64,000 nt of DNA from Candidatus Cloacimonadota bacterium (GCA_030445745.1 JASUTE010000001.1:186001-250000); one strand, 5' to 3'. Positions 35,472 through 46,100 are shown, counted from the first letter of the stretch. Translations and numbers: made by a program. The notes: generated from the letters alone by a model not told the origin.

Positions 35472-37271
35472 TTAACTTCTATCAGCCTTCAACACTTCTA
35501 AAAATGCTTCCTGAGGAATTTCCACAGAACCAATTTCTTTCAAACGCTTCTTACCCTCTTTCTGTTTTTCCAATAATTTGCGTTTGCGGGTAATATCACC
35601 ACCATAGCATTTGGCTGTTACATTTTTCCTAAGTGCACTTATGGTGCTGCGGGCTATAATTTTGGAACCAATGGAAGCCTGCAAAGCAATTTTGAATAGA
35701 TGACGCGGGATAACATCTTTCAGTTTTTCGGTAACACTTTTACCCCAATTGTGAGCTTTGCTGGAATGGCACATAAAGCTCATAGCATCCACCCGCTCTC
35801 CATTCACCAAAATATCCACTTTCACTACATCACTTTGCACATATTCTTTAAAACTGTAGTCCAAAGAAGCATAGCCTTTACTGGATGATTTCAATTTATC
35901 ATAGAAGTCGAAAATAATCTCGATAAGCGGCATATCGTAGTGAATAGCCACTCGTTTTTCATCGATGTACTGCATATCTTTTTGCACACCGCGCCTATCT
36001 TGTGCCAATTGAATTATATTTCCCACAAATTCGGTAGGAACTATGATTTCTACTGCCATTATAGGTTCCAAAACACTCTCGATATTCACCGGATCTGGCA
36101 TATCGGTAGGATTGTATACCACTTTTTCTTCGCCCTGGATAGTATTCACTATGAACTTCACGCTGGGAGTAGTGGCAATTATCGGTACATTGTATTCACG
36201 TAGCAAACGTTCTTTTATTATCTCTAAATGCAGCATTCCCAAAAAACCACAACGGAAACCAAACCCTAAAGCCAGAGAACTTTCCGGTTCATACACTAGA
36301 GCCGCATCGTTTAGCTTCAGTTTGGCCAAACTATCACGCAAGTTTTGATAATCTTCACCGTTTAATGGGAAAATGCCGCTGTACACCATCGGTTTAGGTT
36401 CCTCGAACCCGGGCATAGGTTCTGGACAGGGATTTTTTACCGTGGTAATAGTATCGCCCACTCGAGCATCGGCTACTTCCTTTATGTTGGCAATTATATA
36501 GCCTACTTCGCCAGCTTTCAACTCTTTAGCCGGCACATACTCTATACCCAAATATCCGATTTCTTCAATATTGAACTTCTTCTGATTGGAAAATAGTTTT
36601 ATACTATCGCCTCTTTTCAGGACGCCATCAAAAATACGCACCAACACTATCACTCCTCGATAAACATCGAAATGGGAATCGAAAATTAGTGCTTTTACCG
36701 GCTGCAAAACATCACCTGCCGGTGCTGGCATATGCTCTACAATACCGTCTAGTAATTCGGGAACACCTGTTCCTTCTTTAGCGCTTATTTTATATATCAT
36801 CTCTGGGTCAATGCCAATAATTTCCTGAATATCGTGCATGGTACCTTCCACATCAGCTTGGGGAAGATCTATCTTGTTTATTACCGGGATTATCTCCAGC
36901 TCGTTTTCCATCGCCAGGTAAAGATTGCTCATGGTCTGGGCTTCGATGCCCTGGGAAGCATCCACCAGTAACAAAGCTCCTTCACAGGATGCCAAACTGC
37001 GCGATACTTCGTAGGAAAAATCTACATGACCAGGTGTATCGATAAGATTGAAACTGTAAGTCTCGCCATTTTTTTTATGATTCATGCGAATCGCATGTGA
37101 TTTTATAGTTATACCACGCTCTCGCTCCAAATCCATATCATCTAGAACCTGCTGAGCATGCAAGTTTCGGTCGATAACATGCGTTAGTTCCAACATGCGG
37201 TCGGCTAAAGTAGATTTACCATGATCTATATGCGCTATTATGCAAAAATTCCTTATGTTTTTCTGCTTCAT
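35472..37271 (-). CDS. lepA: Elongation factor 4 (LepA) GTPase
   Basis: 599 residues, the standard LepA length. G1 AHIDHGKST at 13-21, G3 DTPGHVDF, G4 NKIDLP, then domain II, the EF-G-like domains and the LepA-specific C-terminal domain (SYEF-like LDYSFKEYVQSDVVKVDILVNG, then VTAKCYGGDITRKRKLL). It back-translocates or remodels stalled ribosomes. A GGAGG site precedes ATG; on the minus strand TTGACA (37326-37321), 17 bases and TAAACA (37303-37298) form a convincing sigma-70 promoter with a leader of about 20 bases. Confidence 0.97.
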   Translation of the reverse strand: MKQKNIRNFCIIAHIDHGKSTLADRMLELTHVIDRNLHAQQVLDDMDLERERGITIKSHAIRMNHKKNGETYSFNLIDTPGHVDFSYEVSRSLASCEGALLLVDASQGIEAQTMSNLYLAMENELEIIPVINKIDLPQADVEGTMHDIQEIIGIDPEMIYKISAKEGTGVPELLDGIVEHMPAPAGDVLQPVKALIFDSHFDVYRGVIVLVRIFDGVLKRGDSIKLFSNQKKFNIEEIGYLGIEYVPAKELKAGEVGYIIANIKEVADARVGDTITTVKNPCPEPMPGFEEPKPMVYSGIFPLNGEDYQNLRDSLAKLKLNDAALVYEPESSLALGFGFRCGFLGMLHLEIIKERLLREYNVPIIATTPSVKFIVNTIQGEEKVVYNPTDMPDPVNIESVLEPIMAVEIIVPTEFVGNIIQLAQDRRGVQKDMQYIDEKRVAIHYDMPLIEIIFDFYDKLKSSSKGYASLDYSFKEYVQSDVVKVDILVNGERVDAMSFMCHSSKAHNWGKSVTEKLKDVIPRHLFKIALQASIGSKIIARSTISALRKNVTAKCYGGDITRKRKLLEKQKEGKKRLKEIGSVEIPQEAFLEVLKADRS

Positions 37272-37683
37272 CTATCCTCCAAGCTTGCTTCTATGACTGT
37301 TTATTAGCTTTGGGCTCAGATGTCAACCATCTCTTTTGGTTTTAGGGTAATGTAACACAGACGGCTATTGGATTTACCGCTTAAAACCATCTGTTTTCAG
37401 TTAGGAAACTTTGGTTTATTTATTTGGTCACTTATTTTAGGTCAAGCTATTTGTGAAGGTAGGGAATAAAGCTATAAAAGAAGTTTTGCATTTAAAGACA
37501 TATTTTAATTAGTTTTTTGTTGTTCACCTAGGAAACTTCACTTTAATTGCTTGACTTAGTTTTATCCCAAAACCATGTTTGTAATTAATAAGTGCCAGAT
37601 GAAGTTTTAGAAAAATTGTAAATAACGAGATTAATTTTTATCGCGTTAGTCTAAATTAATAATTTTAATTACACGGGAGTAAT
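37272..37683. other. Divergent intergenic region lepA/copB
   Basis: Holds the lepA promoter (37298-37326, minus), a TTGACT box on the plus strand (37551-37556), a ten-base direct repeat TAGGAAACTT at 37402-37411 and 37529-37538, and the copB-proximal dyad listed separately. No coding frame is seen. Confidence 0.6.
37623..37648. promoter_or_regulatory. Inverted repeat, candidate operator of copB
   Basis: TAACGAGAT (37623-37631) and ATCGCGTTA (37640-37648) are complementary at eight of nine positions around an eight-base AT spacer. The site ends 36 bases before the copB start, where an operator for a metal-responsive repressor would be expected. No regulator gene is adjacent, so the binding protein is unknown. 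Confidence 0.45.
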
Positions 37684-39678
37684 ATGAACAGCAAAAACAA
37701 TAATAAAAACCATAAAACCAGTTCCAATCACCACGCAATGATGATAAAAGATTTCCAAAAACGCTTCTGGATCTCTCTTATATTTACTTTGCCAGTATTA
37801 TTGCTTTCGCCAATGATTCAGGATTTACTGAGCTACAAGCTAGACTTTAAATACTCAGCTTACCTACTTTTTGCTCTATCTGCTTTTATTTTCTTTTATG
37901 GCGGTTGGCCCTTCCTAAAAGGAATGATACAAGAACTAAAGAAAAAACAACCCGGGATGATGACGCTGATTTCAGTAGCTATAATAGTAGCTTTTGGTTA
38001 TAGCACCGCCACAACTTTTGGTTTGGAAGGTAAAAAATTCTTTTGGGAATTAGCAACATTAATAGTTGTAATGCTGTTGGGACACTGGATAGAGATGAAA
38101 TCAGTGATGGGAGCTTCGCGTTCATTGGAAAAACTATTTGAGATGATGCCTGCAGAAGCACACTTATTAAGCGATGGAGATACCAAAGATGTAAAAGTAG
38201 AGGATCTGAAAAAAGAGGACGTGGTTCTTGTCCGTCCCGGTGAAAAAATTCCAGTTGATGGTGTAATAGTGGACGGAGAAAGCAATATAAATGAATCTAT
38301 GGTAACTGGAGAATCTAAACCTGTAAAAAAAGCAAAAGATGATAAAGTAATTGGCGGTACTATAAACGGTAACGGCTCTTTGCAAATAAAAGTAAAGCAG
38401 GTGGGCGAAGATGCTTATCTAAGCAAGGTTATCAATATGGTTCGTGAAGCTCAGAATAAGAAGTCTAAAACCCAGCATCTGGCCGATAAATTAGCTTTTT
38501 GGCTAACTATTATAGCACTTACAGTAGGCGTAGGAACACTTTCAGTATGGCTGCTTTTAGGCAAACCTTTTGTTTTTGCCTTGGAACGTATGGCCAGTGT
38601 TATGGTGATAACTTGCCCTCATGCTTTGGGATTAGCTGTGCCTTTGGTTGTGGCTATTTCTACTACACTTTCAGCTCAGAATGGTCTGCTAATAAGAAAT
38701 AGGACAGCCTTCGAAAATTCACGAAAAATAACATTACTTGCTTTCGATAAAACCGGCACCCTTACTAAGGGTAATTTTGGTGTAACTCGCTACAAATCAG
38801 TATGCTCTGAGCTATCCGACCAAGATTTGTTAAGATTAGCTGGTGCTTTGGAAGCTAAATCGGAGCACTCTTTGGCTATGGGTATTATGGATAAAATTAA
38901 GCAAGAAGAAATCGAAGTGCCAGAGGCTGAAGATTTTAATGCCATTACCGGCAAAGGTATAGAAGCTACTGTAGAAAACAAAAAAATTAAAGTAGTAAGC
39001 CCCCACTATGTTAAACAAAATAAGATCACCTTACCAGACGAAGCTACGGGAAATGAACAGGAGACTGTGGTTTTTGTAATAATTGATGAAAAATTAGCCG
39101 GCTATATTACTTTGGCAGATGAAATTAGGGAAGAATCTTATCAAGCAGTTAAAACACTTAAAGAAAATGGACTGAAACTGTATATGATGACTGGGGATAA
39201 TGAAAAAGTAGCTAAAAGTGTAAGTGATGAATTAGGGCTAGATGGTTATTTTGCCGAAATCTTGCCTGACCAAAAACTGGAAAAGATAAAAGAATTTCAG
39301 CAAAATGGAGAATTTGTGGCTATGACAGGAGATGGTATTAACGATGCCCCGGCACTGGCAACAGCCGATGTGGGAATTGCTATTGGCTCGGGAACAGATG
39401 TAGCAGCCGAAACAGCTGATATCATCCTGGTGAATAGTAACCCCCAAGATATTGCTGCGCTGGTAATATTTGGCAAAGAAACTTACAAAAAAATGACCCA
39501 AAACTTTGCCTGGGCTACTGGCTACAATGTTGTTGCTATCCCCTTGGCTGCGGGGGTTCTTTATAATGCTGGAATCCTGATAAACCCCGCTTTAGGAGCA
39601 TTACTTATGAGCCTTAGCACTGTTGTTGTTGCCCTAAATGCCCAATTGCTGAAAAGAAAAATGGTGATTGCACACTAG
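37684..39678 (+). CDS. copB: CopB-type copper-translocating P1B ATPase
   Basis: 664 residues. There is no CxxC metal-binding domain; instead a short His-containing tail (H10, H16, H17) precedes the first membrane helix. TGE actuator motif at 208-210; ion-binding CPH at 311-313 in TCPHALGLAVP, which marks the CopB (P1B-3) subgroup rather than CopA (CPC); phosphorylated D355 in DKTGTL; hinge GDGINDAP. Eight membrane helices are expected. It exports copper (Cu2+ or Cu+, subgroup dependent). Single gene with a GGGAG site; a dyad lies just upstream. Confidence 0.93.
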   Translation: MNSKNNNKNHKTSSNHHAMMIKDFQKRFWISLIFTLPVLLLSPMIQDLLSYKLDFKYSAYLLFALSAFIFFYGGWPFLKGMIQELKKKQPGMMTLISVAIIVAFGYSTATTFGLEGKKFFWELATLIVVMLLGHWIEMKSVMGASRSLEKLFEMMPAEAHLLSDGDTKDVKVEDLKKEDVVLVRPGEKIPVDGVIVDGESNINESMVTGESKPVKKAKDDKVIGGTINGNGSLQIKVKQVGEDAYLSKVINMVREAQNKKSKTQHLADKLAFWLTIIALTVGVGTLSVWLLLGKPFVFALERMASVMVITCPHALGLAVPLVVAISTTLSAQNGLLIRNRTAFENSRKITLLAFDKTGTLTKGNFGVTRYKSVCSELSDQDLLRLAGALEAKSEHSLAMGIMDKIKQEEIEVPEAEDFNAITGKGIEATVENKKIKVVSPHYVKQNKITLPDEATGNEQETVVFVIIDEKLAGYITLADEIREESYQAVKTLKENGLKLYMMTGDNEKVAKSVSDELGLDGYFAEILPDQKLEKIKEFQQNGEFVAMTGDGINDAPALATADVGIAIGSGTDVAAETADIILVNSNPQDIAALVIFGKETYKKMTQNFAWATGYNVVAIPLAAGVLYNAGILINPALGALLMSLSTVVVALNAQLLKRKMVIAH

Positions 39679-39828
39679 AGAGGTATTTAAATATTAACCA
39701 TTCTATTACTATCCAGTATTTATTTTAATATTTTTGCTTTTATATTTCCTACCCCCCCCCAGCAAAAAACTTGACGATAAAACCACTTACAAAATCCTTT
39801 TAAAAAATATACAAGGAGCTATATTACA
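39679..39828. other. Short intergenic region with a C9 tract
   Basis: A run of nine C (39752-39760) stands out in the AT-rich surroundings, and TTGACG at 39771-39776 could be a -35 element for the EtfA gene. No -10 at standard spacing is clear. Confidence 0.4.
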
Positions 39829-41016
39829 ATGATAGAGGTAATTAAAGAGAAATGCACTGGCTGCCAACTTTGCCTGAAAGCTTGTGCTTACGATGCTATA
39901 CAAATTGTTGACGATACAGCAGAAATCGATGCTGATAAATGCACACTTTGCGGAGCCTGTGTAAGTGTTTGTCCCGTGGAAGCAATTATTATAAGAAAAT
40001 ATGGTACCCACAGAGTGGACCGCAGCCAATATAATGGTGTTTGGATATTTGCCGAACAAAAACACGGCGAATTGCAACCAGTTGTAGCTGAACTGATGGG
40101 AAAAGGACGCCAGTTGGCCGATACCAAGGAAACTCAGCTAACTGCAGTACTATTTGGCTATCAAATAGAAAATCTGGCACCACAGCTAATAGCTTTGGGT
40201 GCCGATAAAGTTATCGTTGTCGACCAACCAGAACTGGAAAATTTCCTGGATATTCCCTACACGGACGCTTTTGTGGCGATTGCCGAAAAATACAAGCCAG
40301 AGATCATTCTTAGCGGAGCTACCGTTACCGGCCGCTCTTTTATTCCTCGTGTAGCTACCAAATTACACACCGGCCTTACTGCCGATTGCACAGGTTTGGA
40401 AATCGATGCTGAAACTGGTAATTTGAAACAAACCCGCCCCGCTTTTGGTGGCAACATTATGGCTACCATCGTTACTCCAGACCACCTACCCCAAATGGCT
40501 ACTGTACGCCATAAAGTTATGGATCCCGCTGTGCCCGATAACTCCAGAACTGGCGAAATTATTCAAGAAAATGTGGATCTTTCCAAGGCAACCAACTTTG
40601 CAGAATTCCTGGGTTATGAAGCTGATGAAACCCAAACTGTGAATCTTACCGAAGCTAACTTTGTTATCTCGGGCGGACGTGGCCTGAAAAAAGCTGAGAA
40701 TTTCTCGCTTTTAAAAGAGTTAGCAGAATATTTGGATGCTGCTATTGGTGCTTCGCGTGCAGCTGTAGATGCCGAATGGATCACATACCCGCATCAGGTG
40801 GGGCAAACTGGGAAAACCATTAAACCCACGGTTTACATTGCTGTTGGTATTTCCGGCGCTATCCAGCACCTGGCTGGTATGCAGTCTGCGGACTATATCA
40901 TCGCCATAAACAAAGACCCCGATGCGCCAATTTTCAAGGTTGCCGATCTAGGTTTAGTGGGCGATCTGTTTGAAGTTATTCCAGAGGTTTTGAAAAAATT
41001 TAAAACAAATTCCTAA
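39829..41016 (+). CDS. etfA: Electron transfer flavoprotein alpha subunit with N-terminal 2[4Fe-4S] ferredoxin
   Basis: 395 residues. Residues 1-60 hold two CxxCxxCxxxC clusters (C9, C12, C15, C19 and C38, C41, C44, C48). ETF-alpha domain I follows, and the FAD-binding C-terminal domain shows SGGRGLKKAENF, GASRAAVDAEW, HQVGQTGKTIKP, YIAVGISGAIQHLAGM and AINKDPDAPIF. Ferredoxin-fused EtfA proteins occur in anaerobes, often in electron-bifurcating or confurcating complexes with a dehydrogenase. The beta subunit, normally immediately upstream, is absent here: the neighbours are copB and an unrelated hydrolase-like gene. AAGGAG lies about 12 bases before the ATG. Confidence 0.92.
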   Translation: MIEVIKEKCTGCQLCLKACAYDAIQIVDDTAEIDADKCTLCGACVSVCPVEAIIIRKYGTHRVDRSQYNGVWIFAEQKHGELQPVVAELMGKGRQLADTKETQLTAVLFGYQIENLAPQLIALGADKVIVVDQPELENFLDIPYTDAFVAIAEKYKPEIILSGATVTGRSFIPRVATKLHTGLTADCTGLEIDAETGNLKQTRPAFGGNIMATIVTPDHLPQMATVRHKVMDPAVPDNSRTGEIIQENVDLSKATNFAEFLGYEADETQTVNLTEANFVISGGRGLKKAENFSLLKELAEYLDAAIGASRAAVDAEWITYPHQVGQTGKTIKPTVYIAVGISGAIQHLAGMQSADYIIAINKDPDAPIFKVADLGLVGDLFEVIPEVLKKFKTNS

Positions 41017-41036
41017 ACACTTCAAAAGAGGGATGA

Positions 41037-41876
41037 ATGCAGACTAAAACTGATATCACCGTGTTTTCTTCCGATAAAATAAAAAAGAAAGCAGGGGCAG
41101 ATTTAAAAAGCCAATTTCTAAAAAATGATTTGGAAATTACAGATTCAGTTAGTTATTCCCCAATCATAAACAGCTACGACTACTTGATAGGAAGCTGGGT
41201 GCCGCGTTCTGGCAACAACCCACCTTTCCAAACCACCGATATCTGGGTAGAAGAGATGAAAACCTCTGCTTCTTATTTGGCACGTAACAAAATTTGGAAA
41301 TATAACAGTAGCTGGGATCTTACTAAAGGTAGAGCAAACCCACTTTCCAATTTAGGTGTCTACAAAAATATTTTCTGGGACTCCGTGGCGGTGCAGGACC
41401 AAGAACCGAAGCAAAATCAGGAGTATTATCAGAGTTTTCCCATTAAAATTATAGCAAAATACCCGCAGTGCCACTCGCTTTCTCTGGGAAACTGGTGGGG
41501 CGGCAAAACTGCCAAAGAGATTTACAAGATGTGTACCGAAAATGCTGCTAAAGCATTGTTCTTACCACCTACTTTTGGCAAACTAACCAACAATGCACCG
41601 CATCTACTGGCTACCCGCCAACTGTATTCCGATCCATTTGTGAATTTAACTAAGATAGAACAAAACGACATAAAATTATTAGTATATAATGGCAAGCCAA
41701 TCTTTGGCGATGTCAACTTGCTTAAATCCTATCAAATTCGAAAAGCAAACTACTATTTCTTTTCAGTTGATAATCAGGAAAAATGTGTATACGACCATCC
41801 GGAAAAAACAACAGATAAAATAGACGAAATTCTGGGTTATCAAAAAGATTTCCCCTATTTAACCTACCATGCTTAA
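41037..41876 (+). CDS. Amidohydrolase-like protein lacking metal ligands (uncertain)
   Basis: 279 residues, family not certain. IINSYDYLIGSWVPR near 43-57 occupies the place where amidohydrolases have an INxHDHL-type HxH motif, but both His are replaced by Tyr. Near the C-terminus DIKLLVYNGKPIFGD looks like the closing beta segment of amidohydrolases, where a similar NGxPVYGD string is common. Otherwise no catalytic motif, signal peptide or membrane segment is seen, and it is about 100 residues shorter than active enzymes. It starts 20 bases after etfA behind GAGGGATGA and its 3' end overlaps queE by 8 bases. It could be a degenerate binding or accessory protein. Confidence 0.45.
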   Translation: MQTKTDITVFSSDKIKKKAGADLKSQFLKNDLEITDSVSYSPIINSYDYLIGSWVPRSGNNPPFQTTDIWVEEMKTSASYLARNKIWKYNSSWDLTKGRANPLSNLGVYKNIFWDSVAVQDQEPKQNQEYYQSFPIKIIAKYPQCHSLSLGNWWGGKTAKEIYKMCTENAAKALFLPPTFGKLTNNAPHLLATRQLYSDPFVNLTKIEQNDIKLLVYNGKPIFGDVNLLKSYQIRKANYYFFSVDNQEKCVYDHPEKTTDKIDEILGYQKDFPYLTYHA

Positions 41877-42510
41877 ACTAGCCGAAATATTTTACAGTCT
41901 ACAAGGCGAATCCACTTTTGTTGGTCTGCCCTGTATATTTATACGCTTAGCCGGTTGCAACCTGCGCTGCAGCTATTGTGATACTAAATATGCCTATTTG
42001 GTAAAATTTCAAATGAACAATGATGAGATCTTACAAAAAGTACAGCAATACGAACCAGTGAAATTGGTAGAAATAACCGGTGGTGAGCCACTGGTACAGG
42101 TGGAAGTTTACCATCTAATTCAAAAATTACATTCCCAAAATTATAAAATTCTGTTGGAAACGAACGGTACACTGCTGCTAAAGCAAGTTCCCGATTACGT
42201 TCACAAAATAGTGGATATAAAATGTCCCGGCAGCGGTGAAGCAGGTAGTTTCAAAGAGGAGAATCTGCAATTTTTGCGAAAGAATAGAGATGAGATCAAG
42301 TTCGTGCTTTCTGGCAGAGACGATTACGAATTTGCCCGCCGCAAAATTTCCGAATACAATTTAAGGGGTTACAAAATCCTGTTTTCAACAGTATTTGGCA
42401 AGTTGCAGCCAGCTAGATTGGCTAAGTGGATCATAGAAGATAAACTACCAGTGCGCCTGCAGCTACAACTGCATAAATATATATGGTCTCCAGATAAAAA
42501 AGGCGTTTAA
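41869..42510 (+). CDS. queE: 7-carboxy-7-deazaguanine synthase (QueE), radical SAM
   Basis: 213 residues. IFYSLQGESTFVG near 7-19 and the radical-SAM cysteines C30, C34, C37 (CNLRCSYC) are typical; EITGGEPL at 68-75 binds the SAM amino group, and VDIKCPGSGE matches QueE. The enzyme contracts the pterin ring to CDG in queuosine/7-deazaguanine synthesis. No other que genes are nearby. It overlaps the preceding gene by 8 bases and the convergent IMPACT gene by 4. Confidence 0.93.
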   Translation: MLKLAEIFYSLQGESTFVGLPCIFIRLAGCNLRCSYCDTKYAYLVKFQMNNDEILQKVQQYEPVKLVEITGGEPLVQVEVYHLIQKLHSQNYKILLETNGTLLLKQVPDYVHKIVDIKCPGSGEAGSFKEENLQFLRKNRDEIKFVLSGRDDYEFARRKISEYNLRGYKILFSTVFGKLQPARLAKWIIEDKLPVRLQLQLHKYIWSPDKKGV

Positions 42511-43127
42511 CCTAGCTTCAGCTTCCCAACTTTTTCCAATTCCTGCAAATAATTTCGTAATGGTTTCTGCAAATGCTCTTCTACCTGTACCACCAGTTGC
42601 ACCTCAGCACCATATTGAATGTCTATAATCTGTCCCAGCTGCTCTTTGATGTTATATTTCAGCGGTTCGATAAAATCGTAGGTGGTGGTAACCTTGAACT
42701 CTACAGTTTTTACTATTTTTTTTAGCGGTTTTTGCTGAATAGCCGCTTCGGTAGTTTGGCCATAGGCTTCTATTAACCCGCGAATGCCGAGCTTAACTCC
42801 GCCAAAATAGCGCGTAACCACAGCAGCGATATTGGTCATATCGTACTTTTTTAAAGCGTTTAATATGGGTTTGCCAGCTGTACCGGAAGGCTCACTAGCA
42901 TCGGAGCTGTGGTAGGTTTGCCCATTATCGCCCACAATATAAGCCCAACAGTTATGGGTAGCATTTTTATGTTCTTCCGAAATCTGGGAAATAAACTGTT
43001 TAGCCGCTTCTATAGTTTCCACATAAGCTAAATGTGCGATAAATTCCGAGCGCTTTATCTTGCAACTGTATTCACGTTTTTGGGCGATAGAATAGAAATA
43101 GTTCAAACTATGTCTCTTAATACTCAA
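42507..43127 (-). CDS. IMPACT/YigZ family protein
   Basis: 206 residues, starting at TTG (no ATG exists near the conserved N-terminus; AGGAAC lies upstream within the helicase gene). Conserved IMPACT signatures: KIKRSEFIAHLAYV, HNCWAYIVGDNG, SSDASEPSGTAGKPIL, VVTRYFGGVKLGIRGLIEAY. A C-terminal DUF1949-like domain follows. YigZ proteins are linked to translation control but lack a firmly known activity in bacteria. Its 5' end overlaps the SNF2 helicase gene by 11 bases, implying coupling. Confidence 0.92.
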   Translation of the reverse strand: MSIKRHSLNYFYSIAQKREYSCKIKRSEFIAHLAYVETIEAAKQFISQISEEHKNATHNCWAYIVGDNGQTYHSSDASEPSGTAGKPILNALKKYDMTNIAAVVTRYFGGVKLGIRGLIEAYGQTTEAAIQQKPLKKIVKTVEFKVTTTYDFIEPLKYNIKEQLGQIIDIQYGAEVQLVVQVEEHLQKPLRNYLQELEKVGKLKLG

Positions 43128-46100
43128 AAAGTTCCTGCAGCTGATCAGGTGTCATCTTTTTGATAACATTTTGTCCCTGCTCGATCAGGTTTTCGAATAG
43201 TTCACGTTTTTTTTGCTGTAAATCCAATATTTTTTCTTCTATTGTACCCTGGGTTATCATTTTATACACCATCACCTTTTTAGTTTGCCCAATACGATGG
43301 GCCCGGTCTATTGCCTGGTTTTCGCCCATGGGATTCCACCAAGGGTCGGTTATCAGCACTGTATCAGCCGCAGTTAAATTCAACCCGTATCCACCCGTTT
43401 TCAGGCTAATTAAGAATGCTCGTATTTTGTTACTGTTGTTAAAGTTATCTATCCGTTTCTGGCGATGTTTAGTAGAGCCATCCATGTATTCGAAAGGAAT
43501 ATCCAGCTCTGTCATCATCTCTTTCAGCACCTTTAACATCTGGACAAATTGGCTGAAAATAAGCAGTTTACGCCCACTTTCTTTAGCTTCCAGAATTATC
43601 TCGCGCATCAGCTCCATTTTACCAGAAAGTTCACTATCGGTTTTAGCAGTTTTGTCGTAAAGATAGGGATGATCACAAATTTGACGCAACTTGGTAAGAG
43701 CTGCCAGTACGTGCATATAGGTCATGTCACCTGGAAATTTTTGAAACCCTTTTTTCACTTTATCCAAAACTTGCAGATACATTTTTTCCTGAACTTGTGT
43801 AAGTTTGGAATAAGCAATCTGGATCTGTTTATCGGGCAACTCGATAAGCACATCTTGTTTCTTTCTTCTCAGAATAAAAGGCGAAATCATCTGGCTTAGG
43901 CGTTGTTGTGCTTTTTTATCTTGTTCATTGAACTCGGACTTGAACTTCCTATGTGGTGGCAGATAGCCTGGTAGTAAAAAGTCGAAAATAGACCATAATT
44001 CCGAGGCATTGTTCTCGATTGGAGTACCAGAAAGCACCAGTTTATGCCTGGTTTTCAACTTTTTCACAGCTTTGGAACGTAGCGCTGCTGCATTTTTAAT
44101 ATGTTGGGCTTCATCCAGAATTATATAATCGAATTCTATTTCCGCCAGTTTTTTAATATCGTTTTGAATGATAGAGTAGGAAGCTAGCAACACATTCACG
44201 TTTAAATTATCCAGATAGCTGCGTCTTATCTTCTGGTTGCCTTCGTAGATAAGATAGCTGAGGCTGGGATTGAACTTTTTGATCTCTGCTGCCCAGTTAT
44301 ATAACAAAGTTTTGGGACAGATAACAATATTGCGCGAGGTGGAAGGTAGGTCGGAGAGAACTGAAATTGCCTGGATAGTTTTACCTAAGCCCATATCATC
44401 GGCCAGAATTCCGTTCAACCCATAATACTCCAGCATTTTTAGCCACTGGTATCCATTTTTTTGGTAACTACGCATCACTGGGCGCAAAACCGAAGGAACT
44501 TCGGTGGGTTCTGGCAGTTTCCGATTTATGATATTGGTAAACATATCTTCCAAAAACTGCTCTCCTTCTATCCTAATTCCCTTTTTAATTGAACTTAGCT
44601 GGTAAACATAGGGTAGATTGTAAATAGAGAGTTTGTAAGAATCCGATTTTTCTTTTTTACTCCTCTTCAATAGGTTTTCTATCTCATAGAAGGAATCTTT
44701 ATTTTCAAAGTAGAGCAGGCGTCCATCTTCCAACTTCAGAAATTTCTCTTTGGTATTAAAAAACTGTTTCAATTCATCGTGAGAAAAAGTGATATCTTTG
44801 TATTTATATTGAACTTGGTACTCGAACCAGTTGATATTTTCAGAACTTTGAGTTTTTATTATCGGTTTTAAATTAACTTTATATACAAATTCTTGTTTCA
44901 GTTCATCGGAAAGCACAATATTCCAACTAGGAAGTGCATTTTCGAAAATTGTTTTCTTCAGAGCGGCTATGTTATCTTCTCCCTGGAACAATAGCTGAGA
45001 ATTTTCTTCAATACGGTTAGTTTCAGCTTCCGGTAGTTTTTCCAAAAATTCATAGATTTGATATTTTATTTGTGGCGGAATATAGAACCAGGTAATTTGA
45101 CTATTTTGGTCAAACCTCACCAATTCTGCCGGAAAGCGTACTACCGACATGGGAATGAGTACATTATTGCCATAGTCTAACAGCCCATTCATTATTATTT
45201 TTTCACCTTCTTTGAACAGCCTAAAAGTTATGATTGGTGTATTGTGATATATTTCGGGGATTTGGATATCTTCGGCAAAATCGATGTAACATTTCATAAG
45301 CCCTAGCTGACGTGCAACCACAGAAGCCACATAAACCAGATCTTCCTTTTTTAAAATATAACCTTCATCGAATATTTGTTCCGCTACCTCTTTTGTAAAA
45401 GGCAGATTTATATTGTAAACTTGATTTTTATTGAAAATATAGGTGGTTTTTCCTACAAACACAGCTGAGATCTTTTCAGAAGGAGAAGCTTTGAATATAA
45501 ATTCGTCTTCCTTATATCTGTTTACCTGGAAATTTAGATGATATTCCTGTTCGGAAAACTCAAGTTTATCTCCAGTCTCTTTTATAAATAGTTTATGCTG
45601 TAAGGTTTTCATGATAGGGAAAAACTGCACAAAATCCTTTTTATAAATAGTGAAAAAAGTTCCTTTGCGACTAAAAGAACATTTCTGTTGTTGCAGAAGT
45701 TTCAGAAATTCTATCTCCGATTCGGATAGCGCCGAGCTTTGTTTAGCTGCTTTTTCCAAAAGGGGAACATCTTCTTCTTTTACTTCACGGTTAGCAGCCA
45801 ACAACGATATAATGCGAACCAGCATAGGTTTATAGGTAGGAAAATGGAAGCGTATTTTATCGGTTTTCCGATTAAAAATATCACTAATTTCTATAATCGC
45901 ATTCAACACCACCCGCTGCCAGTATTCGTTATAGCTTAGCATCTTGGTTTGGTAAGTTTGTACTACATTTTTTTCCAAAATATCGGTAGAAAGATTATAA
46001 TAAGCATAATTCAATATGGAAAGATAGTGTGAGCAGACCTCAACATCACAGAGACTGCACTTATGTGCGATAATTTTATGCTGTCTTTTGTCGTAGGTAA

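Noticed and set aside
37684-39678. Reading the copper ATPase as CopA or KdpB
   Set aside because: CPH instead of CPC, no CxxC domain, and no Kdp partner genes favour CopB.
39752-39760. C9 tract as a phase-variable switch
   Set aside because: It is intergenic, its distance to a certain promoter is unknown, and a single short tract is weak evidence.
43160-43660. 166-codon open frame on the plus strand
   Set aside because: Antisense to the conserved SNF2 helicase motifs; those motifs fix the minus strand as coding.
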